Shown one piece after another: positions 23,665 to 35,669 of a DNA stretch of 64,000 nt. Position numbers and translations under genes: made by a program. The stretch is taken from the NCBI GenBank assembly GCA_025267735.1, contig CM046308.1:39607267-39671266 (forward strand), given 5' to 3'. The number at the start of each line of letters is the position of its first letter. Within the stretch, counting starts at the first letter, position 1. This DNA comes from Mactra quadrangularis (taxonomy: Eukaryota > Mollusca > Bivalvia > Venerida > Mactridae). Below the pieces are notes generated by a model that worked only from the letters and a program-made list of their open reading frames with translations, had not been told where the DNA came from and ran no database searches.

Positions 23665-24090
23665 AATCCAGTAAATAAGTAACATTATTTATAAACTGTA
23701 TGATATTGGACTTTAAATTCAGGGCTGATATGGCGTTCACTACGGCATTATAACCAAATAATTGGCCAATATGGAAAAACACGGCCTTTAATAAATGCCT
23801 CGGCTATTATGAGATTAAGGCATTTTGATTGGTTTCGAATCTCATAATGGCCGAGTTTTCTCATGAAGGCCGTATTTTTTGTTCCACAAAAATGCCACCA
23901 TTTTGAATGTTGGTACAATCTGAGTGTTTTCATAGGGTCCCTATCTGCGACGATGGTGACTTAAGTGTTTACATAATGGCCTGTTATTTATTATCCAGTA
24001 AATAAGTATCATTATTAATTAACTGTATGATATTGGACTTCAAACTCAGGGCTGATATGGCGTTCACTACGGCATTATAACCAAATAACA
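23665..24090. repeat. Direct repeats bracketing a fold-back sequence
   Basis: 23665-23756 and 23992-24087 are direct repeats ('tccagtaaataagta.cattatt', 'actgtatgatattggactt', 'cagggctgatatggcgttca', 'ctacggcattataaccaaata'). Between them, 23770-23890 folds back: aacacggccttta with aaggccgtattt, and ctcggctattatgagatt with aatctcataatggccgag. This suggests either a fold-back element with a long duplicated flank or a terminal-direct-repeat unit. No coding. Confidence 0.7.
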
Positions 24091-24119
24091 AGGTCATTAA
24101 GAAAACACTTCATTATTTA

Positions 24120-24600
24120 CATTACATTATTGCTAAAAAAATATGTTCATGCATAAGCTTATTTACCTATTCAGTGGGCAAGCCCAATGTTTAAAGTACA
24201 AAAACACGCATGACCTAGAATACGACCTGTACGTAGAAAATATTAGGTTTAATTGTTTTATCGTACATGTCGATATTTTCGTTGCAGCTCACGTTTTCTG
24301 TTTAATTACTCCTAATTTTCAGAAAATGAAAAAAAAATATTATTCATATTTTAAAAACTTTTGCTATAATTTTACAGTGGCTTAAAATACTATTATTTAA
24401 AACTTAAAAGATAAAATAAAAATATAAAGACAGCTATTTCTTACCTTTTCTTCCTCGTTTTACGCACTTGTGTTGTGTGGGATAATAGAAACCGGTATTT
24501 ATATTACTCTGATGATATCATTTGAACTTGCATGTTAATTACTAAATATAGATTTTCAGAAAATGCAATACGGTATAAACAGTTCGTACATTCATCATAC
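24120..24600. repeat. Dispersed repeat fragments R3 and R1
   Basis: 24143-24240 resembles 5595-5695 and, inverted, 41338-41385. About 24385-24580 ('cctcgttttacgcacttgtg', 'accggtatttatat', 'ctctgatgatatcatttgaac') resembles 49215-49300 and the 412-bp spacers at 57237-57648 and 59541-59952. An 80-codon open frame here is not convincing as a gene. Confidence 0.65.
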
Positions 24601-24842
24601 TGTCCAAATGAAAACTGATTCAAATATCCATGGCAGTTCACAGAGATATTACCGAATAACAAACCATAAATGTTGATGGTGACATTTTATTTCAATATTT
24701 TTACAGAAGTGTCGGCCCTATTGACAACCCGATAAGAACAATTTAAACGTGTGAGTCCATGCATGTATATAAAACTTTAAAACAGGTATTTGTCAGTGTT
24801 GATATAATTTTACATTAAAAAAAAAAGCGTTTTCATATGGTT

Positions 24843-25083
24843 AAACGCCTTGTAAACACAATTTTAGGTTATTTTACGACGTCCTAGAATTCACGGACCT
24901 TTGTCTATAACCAGTACCCTGCTTCCATTTACAAGGCCGGAAACTTCTCCATGTATCAATTGAGGAAAAAGTACATATTTTCATGGAAGGGTATAGTCTC
25001 CCATGGTGGGATTCGAACCGGTACTTCTTCGGGCACGAAAATCGAAATTCCGGCCCGCTACCAACTGTGCCACTGAACCGACT
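24843..25083 (-). repeat. tRNA-derived SINE, family S1
   Basis: The tail side 'aacgccttgtaaacacaattttaggttattttacgacgtcc' and the head side 'gggattcgaaccggta...ctaccaactgtgccactgaacc' identify it. The minus-strand open frame over it is a product of the SINE and its flank, not a gene. Confidence 0.8.
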
Positions 25084-25912
25084 TCTGAGATGATCTACAG
25101 AAAAACAAATTCGGGGATGGCATGCCCTTGACCCCCTAGAATTCTGGGTACACATTGAAAAGCCCTTGCTACGCCTCTGATTCATACTTGTTTTTATTTA
25201 ATTCATGGAAAATACTCTAAGCGGTACTTTTCGCCATCGTATTGGTAATACAATGCACTAAAGTCGTTGTTGCACAAATCCCTCGTTGTATTAAATTCCT
25301 TGTTAAACAGTTGCAATGCTAAAAAGGAGTCGGATCAAATGGCTTCAGGTGTCGGATGCGTGACATGGGTCAAATATGTGCAATATATTTAACTCTGAAA
25401 GTAATAGATAGAGCTAATATTCATTCACATAATATTAAGCCAATGTGAGTGACTTTATGATCATGTATTTTGACTGCATTCAGTTGAAACATATTTGTAA
25501 ACAAGAAAAAATACAATAGTCTTGATGAATGGGAATGAGTCGTAATTATAATCGTCTGCTATCTAATAGTCTAGCCTAATACGACATACTGGATATTTAC
25601 TTCTTGAAAAACTCACACTGTCAAAATAATTAACTTATCTACCATGACATATATTGTTTTACTCTATTACCAATACGGAGTAATTCGGTATTTTACGGAA
25701 ATAGACGAATAGACCTCGCGTAGCGACATCTGTTGTCAAAATAAGACTCTTCATATTTGTATTATGCTTGCTCCGAAATTTTACATTCTTCATTACTGAT
25801 TACTTGTTGAAAATTGTAACTTCTTCATTCGTTATGCTTAGTTCATTCTCGCTAGTTTTACATGCTATCGCTAATAACGTATTTTGTTATCTTCATTCAA
25901 TGACGGAATAAA
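25084..25912. other. AT-rich non-coding stretch
   Basis: Nothing recognisable. No splice-flanked coding segments or RNA structures seen. Confidence 0.5.
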
Positions 25913-26080
25913 CATGACAAAATTGCAATATGTAAGTTCGGAGAATGAATGTCGAACATGAAAGTAAAAATGTGGAAGATAGAATAGAATCAAGCATGAT
26001 AAAATTGCAATACGTAAGTTTGAAGAATGAATGTCGAACATGAAAGTAAAAATGTGTAAGATAGAATAGCATCAAGCGTG
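25913..26080. repeat. Two-copy tandem repeat, ~83 bp
   Basis: The unit 'catga.aaaattgcaata.gtaagtt' plus 'gaatgaatgtcgaacatgaa' and 'gtaaaaatgtg.aagatagaatag' occurs twice in succession with few differences. The minus-strand open frame here simply reads the repeat. Confidence 0.85.
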
Positions 26081-26251
26081 ATTCAATTTTGTCTGTAATC
26101 ATACTCCATATTTGTTTTTATTGTTTGTGCATCAAATCTAATTTTCTTTTTGTATAGTTTTTGCGACTAGGCAAGGTCACTGTTCTTGAACTGAAGGCTC
26201 TATACTAAACAGTGCGAGGCGGAATACCGAAGAATTTAAACTCCCTTTATA

Positions 26252-27279
26252 CGAGGGGTGTCCCAGTAAATCGTGGACTCCGTTTATGGCGGAAAAATTA
26301 CGCGCAACTTTAGCACCAACTTTTAACTGCCATTAAATGCATGTGTTGTGAGTAAGTATGCTAAAGTTTTAGATGGTTAATTAAAAAATAAAAGTTTTGC
26401 TTCAATTTATAAGACACTAGGTATTACAACGCGGCGCAAGCCAACGTCATATTAAGACGTCAGGTCTATGAAATCATTTTTATTCACTCTCCAAGTTCGC
26501 CTTGTTGTGAACAGTGACAAATACTGGCTATGTATTTACTTCATATTCACTTTAACAAATTTGTTTTTGTCTTACTTTTGTTACAAATTTGTGACATCAG
26601 TCTCAAAATATTAGTATGGTCAATGATATAACGGTCCACGGGTTAAGTATCCAACTTAATTTTGAATAACACTTTCAGCAGTTTTTGGTACGAAAAATTC
26701 AGTGGATATATTACACAATGAATAACTACTCTACCATATTTAGTATGCACAATGTATACTTAATGGTTCATTTTGTCTGTCTTTATGTTTGAATTCAAAT
26801 TTATACCCATCCATGTTGTGCCAGGCTGATTATGAAACTGAGTTGCAATTACATAGGTTTAATCTTCTCCTGACGTCACCTTATCTCATTGATGTCACAA
26901 TTTTTGTGTTTCGGTGCAAACGCGTATGACACTCTTATATACGTATTTTATGATTTGAGATTTTGTGTGATAATACATAGATAATTTCTGCGAATGTCTG
27001 TGTAAAAATAAAATGCAATTAAAAAGGTTAAGTTTAAATTTTGCTGCACACTTGAACTCAGTATGAACGAATTTACAAGTGTGAAAGTGGTTGCGCCACA
27101 TGCACATACCTTGTATTAGCTGAACATTAAAATGACGCCTTTAATGCAAATACCTTTAGGTCAAATGCTTAATTTGAATACAAATAAGGCTAACGAACAG
27201 TCTTGTAAATTATGATCATCATGAGACGTAAGGAAAAAAAGTTATGGACAAAGTACACGATTTACTGGGACACCCCTCG
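26252..27279. mobile_element. mariner-like element, ~1.03 kb, no transposase
   Basis: The termini CGAGGGGTGTCCCAGTAAAT (continuing CGTG) are perfect inverted repeats, flanked by TA on each side (26250-26251 and 27280-27281). Terminus type and TA target fit the mariner group. No transposase motif is readable in the interior, so it is a deletion derivative or a decayed copy. Confidence 0.8.
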
Positions 27280-27281
27280 TA

Positions 27282-27867
27282 TAGCAATAAACCATACATT
27301 TAGAAAAATGCATTTTTAATTACATGTAATAGAACACTGTAAGAATCAAAATGATGCAGAATATTCGTATACACATAAATAATACATGCGCATATGTATC
27401 GAATATTCACATAACACATATCATAATGATAGAATGCTTCATTCAGCTTCCGAAGAAGAATTTCTGAAAGTCTGTTGTGGCGGAGATTTATTTGTAAAGA
27501 TCATGTAACTGACATTACTTATGTGAGAAAAAAACTCTTAACATAAAGTGTAGTTTATACACATGTATGTACATTCGCTAGCAACCTCATTATATACGTG
27601 CTGATGATGAGTGTATTTTAAGATTTTGAAAAAGACCCACTTTATTTGAATATTTCAGATTCATAAAGAAAACGGTTTGTCAGCAACTATGACGTTTTAA
27701 TTCTATGTTTATAAAACAGGAAAATATAACTTAAAGTAAAATAACTTTCAAGCAGTGAACAAACGCCAGTTTGCGTGATGAAAATTTTGCGTTCGTGACT
27801 CCATTGTTCTCAATCCTGTAGATATGGTTGTTTTGACAAGAACAAAAACTTGTTTATTTTATTTATC
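27282..27867. other. AT-rich non-coding stretch
   Basis: Nothing recognisable. Confidence 0.5.
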
Positions 27868-28142
27868 TATTTATTGGAGTTAACGCCGTGTCAACACAAT
27901 TTTCGTCATTTTACGGCGTCCCTAACCTAGCTTTCCTGGACCATTGTCTATAACCAGTACTCACCCACCCTTCCACAAGGCCGGAAACTTCTCCATATTA
28001 TCTAATAAATGGAGGAAAATCGACATTATTGTCAAATTTTCATGGAAGGGTATAACCTCCCCGGGTGGGATTCGAACCCGCACCCCCTCGGGCACAAGTA
28101 TCCAAATCCCGGCGCGCTACCAACTGCGCTATCGACCAGGGT
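27868..28142 (-). repeat. tRNA-derived SINE, family S1, full length
   Basis: This is one of the best S1 copies. It starts at the 3' side with 'taacgccgtgtcaacacaattttcg', contains the body 'cctggaccattgtctataaccagtactcaccc' and ends at the head 'gccaactgcgctatcgaccaggg'-like sequence. On the minus strand the head reads GATAGCGCAGTTGGTAGCGC and then GCGGGTTCGAATCCCACC, i.e. good A- and B-box regions. The two overlapping plus-strand open frames are SINE shadows. Confidence 0.9.
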
Positions 28143-28937
28143 TAAACAAAAACTTCCGTATAGAAACTTTATCTCGCGTGAGATTAAGATCACAAGTTTG
28201 TTTAAGGTGTGTCATTTTAGACGTAACTAGATAAAGGGTGTGACCATTTATTGCAATGTCTTGTTGATAATGCCTTAGTATCTTTCCCCAAAATTTCAAA
28301 AATGCCCAAAAGAAATATCAATTTCTTATAAAAGTAGGGTACTTTTATAACATGCAAATTAGATTACGGAGATACTCTCTCAGCCAATCAAATTGCTTGA
28401 AAAGTGTTTGATAAAACGTACACGACCATGTTAAGTGTTTAATATATCATATCGTTTTCCAGTGGTTTACTCGAGAAACCAGTGCGTGTAAGTTTTGAGT
28501 TATCAAATATCTAAACTGATGCTAAAAAGAAACGTCTCATTTCAACAAGGAACATAATTTTCATGATCAGAATAACAAGAGAAACATTAATGTTGTTAGC
28601 CTGTAAAAATTCCTTAGTGACGTGTGCAACGTGAGGTCTGTCGTTTTTATTCTGACATGGCATATCAGCAAACGTTTCTGTATATTTAAACACTTAATTG
28701 ATGCGTTTCTTTTTCTGGTCAGTATATGTTGATGTATAATTTTACAAAACTATCTACATGAGTTTCGTGACAGAGGTGCATACATTATCCCTGTTGTCCT
28801 ACATAAATACAGATTTCTTTTTATCATGAAAACTGTAATAAGTATTGTAACGAGTATTTAAATCAGCATTAATCTGCAATAAATATAAGCACCACTGACA
28901 GTTGAATAAAATATAAGAACGAGTATAGTGATTATAT
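28143..28937. other. AT-rich non-coding stretch
   Basis: No supported features. The 60-codon minus-strand frame at 28511-28693 has no motif. Confidence 0.5.
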
Positions 28938-29215
28938 ATTCTGGGGTTCACACCATGTCAACACAATATTCCAGGTTATTTTATGGAGTCCAGCTCACCT
29001 AGCCAAGCTTTCCCAGACCTTTGAGTATAACCAACACTGTCCTACCCTTCCAAAAGACCAAAAACTTCTCCTTTTATCTTGAAAATTGACATTATTATCA
29101 CATTTTAATGCAAGGGTATAACCTCCCTAACTGGGGTATGAACCCATACCCTCTTCTGGACACTAGTTTTGAAAACAGGCACACTACCAATTGCACTACC
29201 CATCTGAGTTACGAG
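28938..29215 (-). repeat. tRNA-derived SINE, family S1, diverged
   Basis: An older copy: 'ccatgtcaacacaatattccaggttattttatgg', 'agcctt..tttcccagacctttg.gtataacca' and the head 'accaattgcactacccatctgag' are recognisable but with many substitutions and small deletions. Confidence 0.75.
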
Positions 29216-29856
29216 TATAGACCACTATAATAGTGTATGTTAGACAAACTGTTTCCATTAATTTTAATGAAATATCATTAATACGTTAGGCCAGGAAGCC
29301 AACCATTAATGTTCAAACTTTTTTTTGTAATTATTTATTACTTTAATACCATATACATAAATATTATCACATGATCAGTGATTATCTATGAATTTCATAA
29401 AAAGACTTATACATATTTTTTTCCTACAGAATATAACTTATAATACACATGAACATATGCATAATGAATCATTCTAAATACACTTTAAGACGTAAGAGGT
29501 TAAGTTTTGACTCTATAGAATATAACTTATGATATACATGTACATATTATGAATCGATATAAATAAACATTAAGATGTAAGAGGTTAAATTCTGTTTTAA
29601 AGAAGATAACTTATAATATACATGAATATAAACATTATGAATCAATCTTCATACACAGTAAGATGCAAGGAGTTGAGCTTTAATATATATATTATAATAT
29701 ACTTAATAATATACATGTACATAGACATCATGATTCAATCCTAATATGCATTAAGATGTAAGAAGTTAAGTTCGACTTTACAGAATATATCATTTAATAT
29801 ACATGTACATAGACAACAAATATCAATCCTAATACACATTAAGATGTAAGAAAAGA

Positions 29857-30117
29857 GGCGGATTCAGGATTTTTTTCTAGGGGAAGTCCGAACTTTACTA
29901 GGGAGGTTCGAACTTAAAACCACAACATTATTATACACATTTGCAGAAAAAAGCAACATGTTGATAATAAAAACTACATTACCATTAAATCTATGTTAAA
30001 CACCGAGAAAAATTGCTTAATGCTACTTAAAAATGACTTTCAGGCAAGAAATACACTAATGGACAGGTACATTTTCGAAATTCTAGGACCCCCCTGACCA
30101 CCCGCTGGATCCGCCTA
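29857..30117 (+). mobile_element. GGCGGATTCAGG MITE-like element
   Basis: The ends are GAGGCGGATTCAGGATTT and CTGGATCCGCCTATGA, the same family as 15181-15591. The interior shares 'acttt.aggcaagaaatacactaat' and 'ggacaggtacattttcgaaattctagga' with the inverted fragment at 10511. It is inserted in the 87-bp satellite. The flanking copies of 'aagaag' are too repetitive to fix the target duplication. Confidence 0.75.
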
Positions 30118-30173
30118 TGAAGAAGTAAGGTTTTGACTCTATACAATGTAACTTATGATATACATGTACATAT

Positions 30174-32044
30174 TGTAACGTGTATCCGAGCGGTCAACTA
30201 TATATAAATGTATTTTCCTTGAGCTACTTAGCTTAATGATTGGTTAAATGAAATAAAAAAATATATGTACAAGGCATAAACTATAAGACACATTTAACAA
30301 CAGCAACTATACAATACATCTATAAATACAATGATATACATGATTACGAAGAGCATCACAAAGCATGATATTAATAAAAAGGTCAAAAGTAATCCACGTT
30401 AAGCAAAATCACTAAATTTATACATAAGACAACGAAGCAAGAGTGATGCTAAATAGACAATATTATACAAGATTATCAACTATTGTTGACAAACAAACTA
30501 TGCATATACAACAAACGACAAAACTAAATATGATGCAACATTTAGTAACGACATAAGACAATCAAATGAAGACAAATGCATGGACAATTATATACATTGC
30601 AAAATAGATAACTATGATAGACGAGAGCTTCTCCGAAGCTCGTCCTTGTTATCAAATGAATGGGCGATCAGAGTTGCCTGTCTCCGTCGCCGAACTATTC
30701 ATGAAAATATACGATGGCAAAGAAAGTGTAAGTAGATGGGACAAACAGGAATGATTCCAAATGGGCTACAGAATTTGAGCTATCAGCTCGTCTTAAAATT
30801 ATCTATGGACGGACGAACAACATTCGCAGCCGTCATCTAAATAATAAACTACAAAGAGGTGGGAACTGATATACAAATGACGGGATTACAATACTGATGA
30901 GCTATAATATATACATAAGCTCGTGCATATATCAAGTTGACGAGCAACAAGAGTGGATCATCTCTTTCGCTGAGTTACTAACAATAGTTTCGATGACCAA
31001 TATAAAACATACACATAAAGAGGGTTTGGGATGTATAAGATACGCCGAGCTACCAAATGCTTCTCACCAAAATAATCAATGCTATATCCAATAGCTAATC
31101 TCTATTGCTGGCTCTTCGACAAATAATCACTAAAGCACAAACTAAAATCCTCAGTGTCTCCAGCTTTTCAACATAATACATTATTCAACTAGTATGAAAC
31201 TCAGCTGGCAACCACTAAAACTCTACAATAGTTTTAGGTATATATCTAACACGGCTCCAGGCCCTAGCCAGCAACTATGTTTCGGCTCTCAGCCTTATCA
31301 ATATTCACAAACAACAACTATAGAACAATACTGCGAGCCGGGCGTTTCTCCAGCTGTATACCACTCTGGGGAAGCGAGGCTTCGGCAGAGTTGCGGCAAA
31401 CAACTAGGAGGACAATTGACTTCGGGTTTCCCAGGTATTTCCCATAGCGTTGTTTCACCAACAATCATATTATTCAACTAGTATAACATTAAGCTGGCAA
31501 CCACAGAAACTCTACAATAGTTTCATTTATAGACACATATCTAACACAGAGATCCAAAGCCAGCAACTCTGTTTCGGCTCTGAGCCTTAACAATATCCAC
31601 CAACAACATCTATAGAACAATACTGCGAGCCGGGCGTTTCTCCAGCCGTATACCACTCTGGGGAAGCGAGGCTTCGGCAGAGTTGCGGTAAACAACATGG
31701 AGGACAATTGACTTCGGGTTTCCCAGGTTATTCTTATAGTGTTGTTTCACCAACCATTACATACGCGTACCAGCTATAATAACTAACAATTTCAGTAAAA
31801 CATATAACCGGAAGTAGATAAATATTTACTAATTAATTCTGGCTAAGAGTGTCGGACGTGCGAGTCTGCTGCCAACTGCAGACTGCTTAAAATTGACTAA
31901 TTTTCTCCTTTTATACTCTTCGAAACAACTATATTCAATGAGCGTCTTAAAACAAAGACATACTAATGCATCTTTTGACCCACATGAACTGACCTCACAT
32001 TGGACAATGTTAAAACCCGTATCTCCGAACCAATAATCGCCACA
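30174..32044 (+). mobile_element. Solo-LTR-like element, 1871 bp, ATAT target duplication
   Basis: The inserted segment begins TGTAACGTG and ends TCGCCACA (TGT...ACA), and is bounded by ATAT on both sides (30170-30173 and 32045-32048). Removing it restores the satellite monomer (gtacATATaaacattatg). TG...CA ends and a 4-bp duplication fit an LTR-retrotransposon solo LTR. It has no TIR beyond TGT/ACA, no protease, RT or integrase motif, and an unusually long size for an LTR. A non-autonomous LTR element (LARD-like) without separate LTRs visible is the alternative. It contains an internal tandem duplication at 31189-31766. Confidence 0.65.
31189..31766. repeat. 289-bp tandem duplication inside the LTR-like element
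   Basis: Two adjacent copies start at 31189 and 31478 with 'caactagtat'. They share 'gctggcaaccac', 'actctacaatagttt', 'ctgcgagccgggcgtttctc' and 'gaagcgaggcttcggcagag'. They differ at scattered positions only. Short frames on either strand here are repeat shadows. Confidence 0.9.
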
Positions 32045-32467
32045 ATATAAACATTATGAATCAATCCTAATATGCATTAAGATGAAAGAAGTTAAGTTTG
32101 ACTCTATAGAATATAACTTGTAATATACATGTACATAGACATTATGAATCAATCCTAATACACATCAAGATGTAAGAAAATAGGATTGACTTTACAGAAT
32201 ATAACCTTTAATATGCATGTACATAAACAACAAATATCAATCCCAATATATATTAAGATGTAAGATGTTAAGTTCGACTCAATAGAACATAACTTATAAT
32301 ATACATACATGTACAGAGACATTAAGAGTCAACAATATTAATATATATTCTGATATTTCAATATTTTAATGGATGTGAAAACATCTGCCTTGCATGTACA
32401 TTACCATTTTGAAACAATAATACAAGAATTAATGTTCACTCTTAGCCGAGTCTAGTAGCCTTTACAC

Positions 32468-32586
32468 TGAAGAAGAATGGATGTAGAAATGATTTCATGA
32501 CCAAGCCCCCCCCCCCCCCAGGAAATCAAACCCACAACCCCTTGATCAGTAGACTTGTGTGCTACCGACTGAGTTAGCTGGGCGGT
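32468..32586 (-). repeat. S2 SINE, head half
   Basis: On the minus strand the head reads 'gctaactcagtcggtagcac', then 'acaagtctactgatcaaggg' and 'gttgtgggtttgatttcc', matching the tRNA-like head at 42061-42135. A run of 14 C (plus strand, about 32507-32520) has expanded at the head/body junction. The 3' half is missing. Confidence 0.8.
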
Positions 32587-33086
32587 TTTTTAATATTTTG
32601 GAAGGAGATTTTAAGAATTTTCAAAGCTTTCAACTTCCACCTATGCAAACGTATATAGGTAACTAAGGATGGCCCTGTAAAAAGAGCATTATTGAAGTCC
32701 TTCAATAAGTGTAATTTTTTATGATACTGGAAATAGCAATGAATTAATTTAATAATTAGTTTCAAATTTAATAGAAAACAGCAATTATATATATGAGACA
32801 CTTTCTCCTGCAAATATTTACATTAACATGGCAAGTTAAATAGAAAAAACTAAGTAAAAGTCCAAACTGCATCTGTTTGTTTGTGCTTATTGAAGTCACA
32901 ATAATAATTATGAAGTGTCACAATAATAATGTTACAAGTTAGCCTTTAATTGTTTCAGATTTTAAAGTCAACAAGTATAAATATGGCCAGATTATAATGT
33001 AATTGTTATTATATTCTTTTAGCCTCAACACTTTTGTGAGTAAATAATATAAATTAAGACTTAAATTTAAGAGTACCACTAATAAG
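32587..33086. other. AT-rich non-coding stretch
   Basis: Nothing recognisable; the 79-codon minus-strand frame at 32574-32813 begins inside the SINE and has no motif. Confidence 0.5.
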
Positions 33087-33159
33087 CTTCTCACTGGGAC
33101 TTGAACCCAGAATACATTTCCTGATTAGAAAATGTGTGCATTCATTACACTGTGAGAAG
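33087..33159 (-). tRNA. tRNA-like sequence or tRNA pseudogene, 73 nt, Arg(TCT)-like
   Basis: On the minus strand 73 nt fold partly as a tRNA. The acceptor arm CTTCTCA/TGAGAAG pairs over 7 bp. The T arm CTGGG-TTCAAGT-CCCAG is perfect and has a canonical TTCRANY loop. A short D-arm-like stem GTGT/GCAC is present. The stretch TTCTAATCAGG resembles the anticodon region of eukaryotic tRNA-Arg(TCT) as I recall it. The A-box is poor (no GG in the D loop) and the anticodon stem does not pair well. It is therefore more likely a decayed tRNA or a SINE head than a working gene. Confidence 0.4.
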
Positions 33160-34749
33160 GAATATACTGAAGTGTACATATTACGTATTTCAAGTCACAA
33201 AATCAGGCTATAAGTAAACAAAACAAAAATCAAAAGCTGTCATTTATAAATCTTAAATCTGCATTTCAGAGATGTATTTTTTCAAAATTATGTCCATTGC
33301 ATTCCTGCCTTGGGAACAGTGGATAGTTATGCTAAGCTAAGCAAACCTTAACAAAAAGCTGCCATGCAAGGACATTTCCAAGGATGGTAAAATTCCCGCA
33401 AGTGCCTTCCGTGCAGGGACAACCCAGCGGAAAACTATTCCACACTGCTGTCTGCACATTACACATCCCAACTTTCCAAAGGATAAGGTAGCATATTACA
33501 TGCTCATAAGGTCTTTGTACATTTTTGAAAATGAGTATACTTTCATTTTGTCCTTCTGCCTGCCTGCTAGTGCAACACGGTTTTCAATTTGTTTATAACC
33601 CAAGAGACTACGGGGGAAACATCCCTATTAATACCTCTTCTGTTTTTCAGTAGAAAGACATGAGGGATGTGTGTTGTCTATCACAAAATAGAACAAAAAT
33701 GAAGGGAAACGTAATGTATCCGAATTGAAAGTTATCCAAAATTCGTCAAGTTTAAGAGCTTTGATCGTGTAATTCGCATATTCTTAAAAATGCTCAACGT
33801 AATTTTTGAGCGAATGTAATCAATTTACAAGTATTAGCATTTCCAAAAGTACTTGAAATCGCTGTTTAGCCGTATATTCTCAGCGTATCAAACCGTCCCA
33901 AGTCTATTTATAGAATACAAGAATTAGCCTGTCCTGGTAAAGATATGTAAAACCATTGAGTCTATTTATAGAATTCCAGGAATTAGCGCGCTCTGGTAAG
34001 GCCATACCATACCGGAATTTTGTTAAGCGTCCGCGTGCGCGTAGGTTTTAGAGTCCTCAATCCAAAACAAAACAAAATGTTGATGAAATTTTCATGTTCT
34101 GCAAACAGTTTATGGACTATAACTTTTGAAAAAAAGAAAGAATATATTAGCTTAATTAATTCTGAAAACGGGTCACATTACATATGAAGTTTTAATTTAT
34201 GTAGGGACTGAATTATCTTGTGTCAAAATTTCGATTGATACACTTATAAAGTAAAATATTCTCACTGAAAATGCCCCAAACACGCCTGGTAATTGAAATG
34301 TTTGGTGTACATTGTTTTCCATACAGTAAAAGCTTCTGTAATTCTTCACTTGTTTTTTATAACATGAATTCCTGTATGCTTCTCCATTAACAACTGAATC
34401 ATGGTTCGGATCCGATCGCCACTAGCTCAACTATACACAGCCCTAATCTTTTTTGATTACATTTTATCATTTAATTAGTTGTATATTTCATTACCTAAAC
34501 TTAAATTCTGTTGAAAATATTTTGTAAATTGTTCATGATTATGTTTCATAAAGTATCTTGTCACTACAGTGAACTACTGATTTTATTGTTTTTTTTACAT
34601 ACCAGAACAAGTTTGGCATACTTGTGTAACTAGTAGGCTTCTAGTACATTTAAGGGAGAAATTCACAAACATTGCCTTAAGATAAATCAAGCACTAGCCA
34701 GAATAATCATGCTACTAGTGGGCTAGTTAGTTATGGTGAAGACTAATCT
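33160..34749. other. Non-coding stretch with a short tandem duplication
   Basis: At about 33900-34015 'gtctatttatagaat.cca.gaattagc' followed by 'ctggtaa' occurs twice, about 60 bp apart. No gene or further element is seen. Confidence 0.55.
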
Positions 34750-35222
34750 TGTAGGGAGGTATTATGCAAAATTACCTAAGATAAAATATGTATTTGGCTT
34801 TCAAAAATGCCTGTATCTATATATGCTAGCCCCGGGGGTCAGGCTATTGTGTAAAGTTGATGACGACCATCTTGAATTTCTTTGAGCACTAGGTCCATTA
34901 ATAATGTTATGAAGTTCAAGGCAAAATTATTAGCTAGCCCGATTGTATGAATAAAGTAGATTTCACAAGCCTGTATCTATGTATGCTAGTCATGGGGTCA
35001 GGCTAGTGGGTTAAGTTGATGACTGCCATCTTAAATTTTCTTGAGCACTAGGTCTATTATTAATGTTTTGAAGAACAAGGCAAAACTTTAACAAGCCCGA
35101 TTGTATGAATCAAGTAGATTTCACAAGCCTGTATCTATGTATGCTAGTCATGGGGTCAGCCTAGTTGGATAAGTTGATGACTGCCATCTTAAATTTTCTC
35201 GAGCACTCGGTCCATTATCACT
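34750..35222. repeat. Three-copy tandem repeat, ~160 bp
   Basis: 'gcctgtatctat.tatgctag' starts at 34809, 34969 and 35127. Each copy is followed by 'ggggtcag.cta.t', 'aagttgatgac..ccatctt' and 'gagcact.ggtc.att'. The last two copies are closer to each other than to the first. No coding. Confidence 0.85.
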
Positions 35223-35669
35223 ATACAACGTGAGTACTTGTTTCTTATATGTTATTATATGATACAGATAGGATATAATTACTGATGTGTACTTTTCTAT
35301 CATAACATTTATTGTCAACCCCACACATATATTATTTAATAGAGGTCTGACTTAGTGAATTTGTCTGGGTTTTATGTGCCCATTTAAAAAACATGACGTA
35401 TTATTAGGGACCCTGGTAAAAACGTAACACTCCGTACGGGTACGCAAGAGTTCGTACGGGTCCTTGCGGAGTTTGATCGCACGGCTCCCGTACGGTGCCC
35501 TCATGTCTATTTTTATGTTTATGGGACTGTAGCTTATGTCATTCTCCTACACAAAGGTTTTCAAGATTAATCTAAATAGCCTATGGGAAAGAGGTTGTGC
35601 CGCTGAATATTTATATTCTGTTTGATTTATTTAAATAGAGCTATAAACAGGCTATATCACTGTATCATC
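35223..35669. other. Non-coding stretch
   Basis: No gene. A small GC-richer patch at about 35405-35505 contains 'ccgtacgggtacgc' and inverted 'cccgtacggtgccc' motifs, giving weak dyad symmetry. Function unknown. Confidence 0.45.

Larger units (their letters stand above)
29420..32345. repeat. ~87-bp satellite array, interrupted
   Basis: The monomer contains 'attaagatgtaagaagttaa', 'agaatataacttataatata', 'catgtacatagacattatga' and 'atcaatcctaatacac'. The phrase agatgtaag or a variant occurs at 29488, 29573, 29661, 29755, 29842, then 32080, 32168 and 32258, giving spacings of 85-94 bp. Two insertions split the array: the GGATCC element at 29857-30117 and the LTR-like element at 30174-32044. 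AT-rich and non-coding. Confidence 0.85.

Noticed and set aside
27944..28234. Open frames of 96 and 73 codons on the plus strand
   Set aside because: They lie across a minus-strand tRNA-derived SINE; the same peptides appear wherever that SINE occurs (45368-45574).
31489..31707. 72-codon minus-strand frame
   Set aside because: It lies entirely within the 289-bp duplicated part of the LTR-like element and is not kept open in the other repeat copy.
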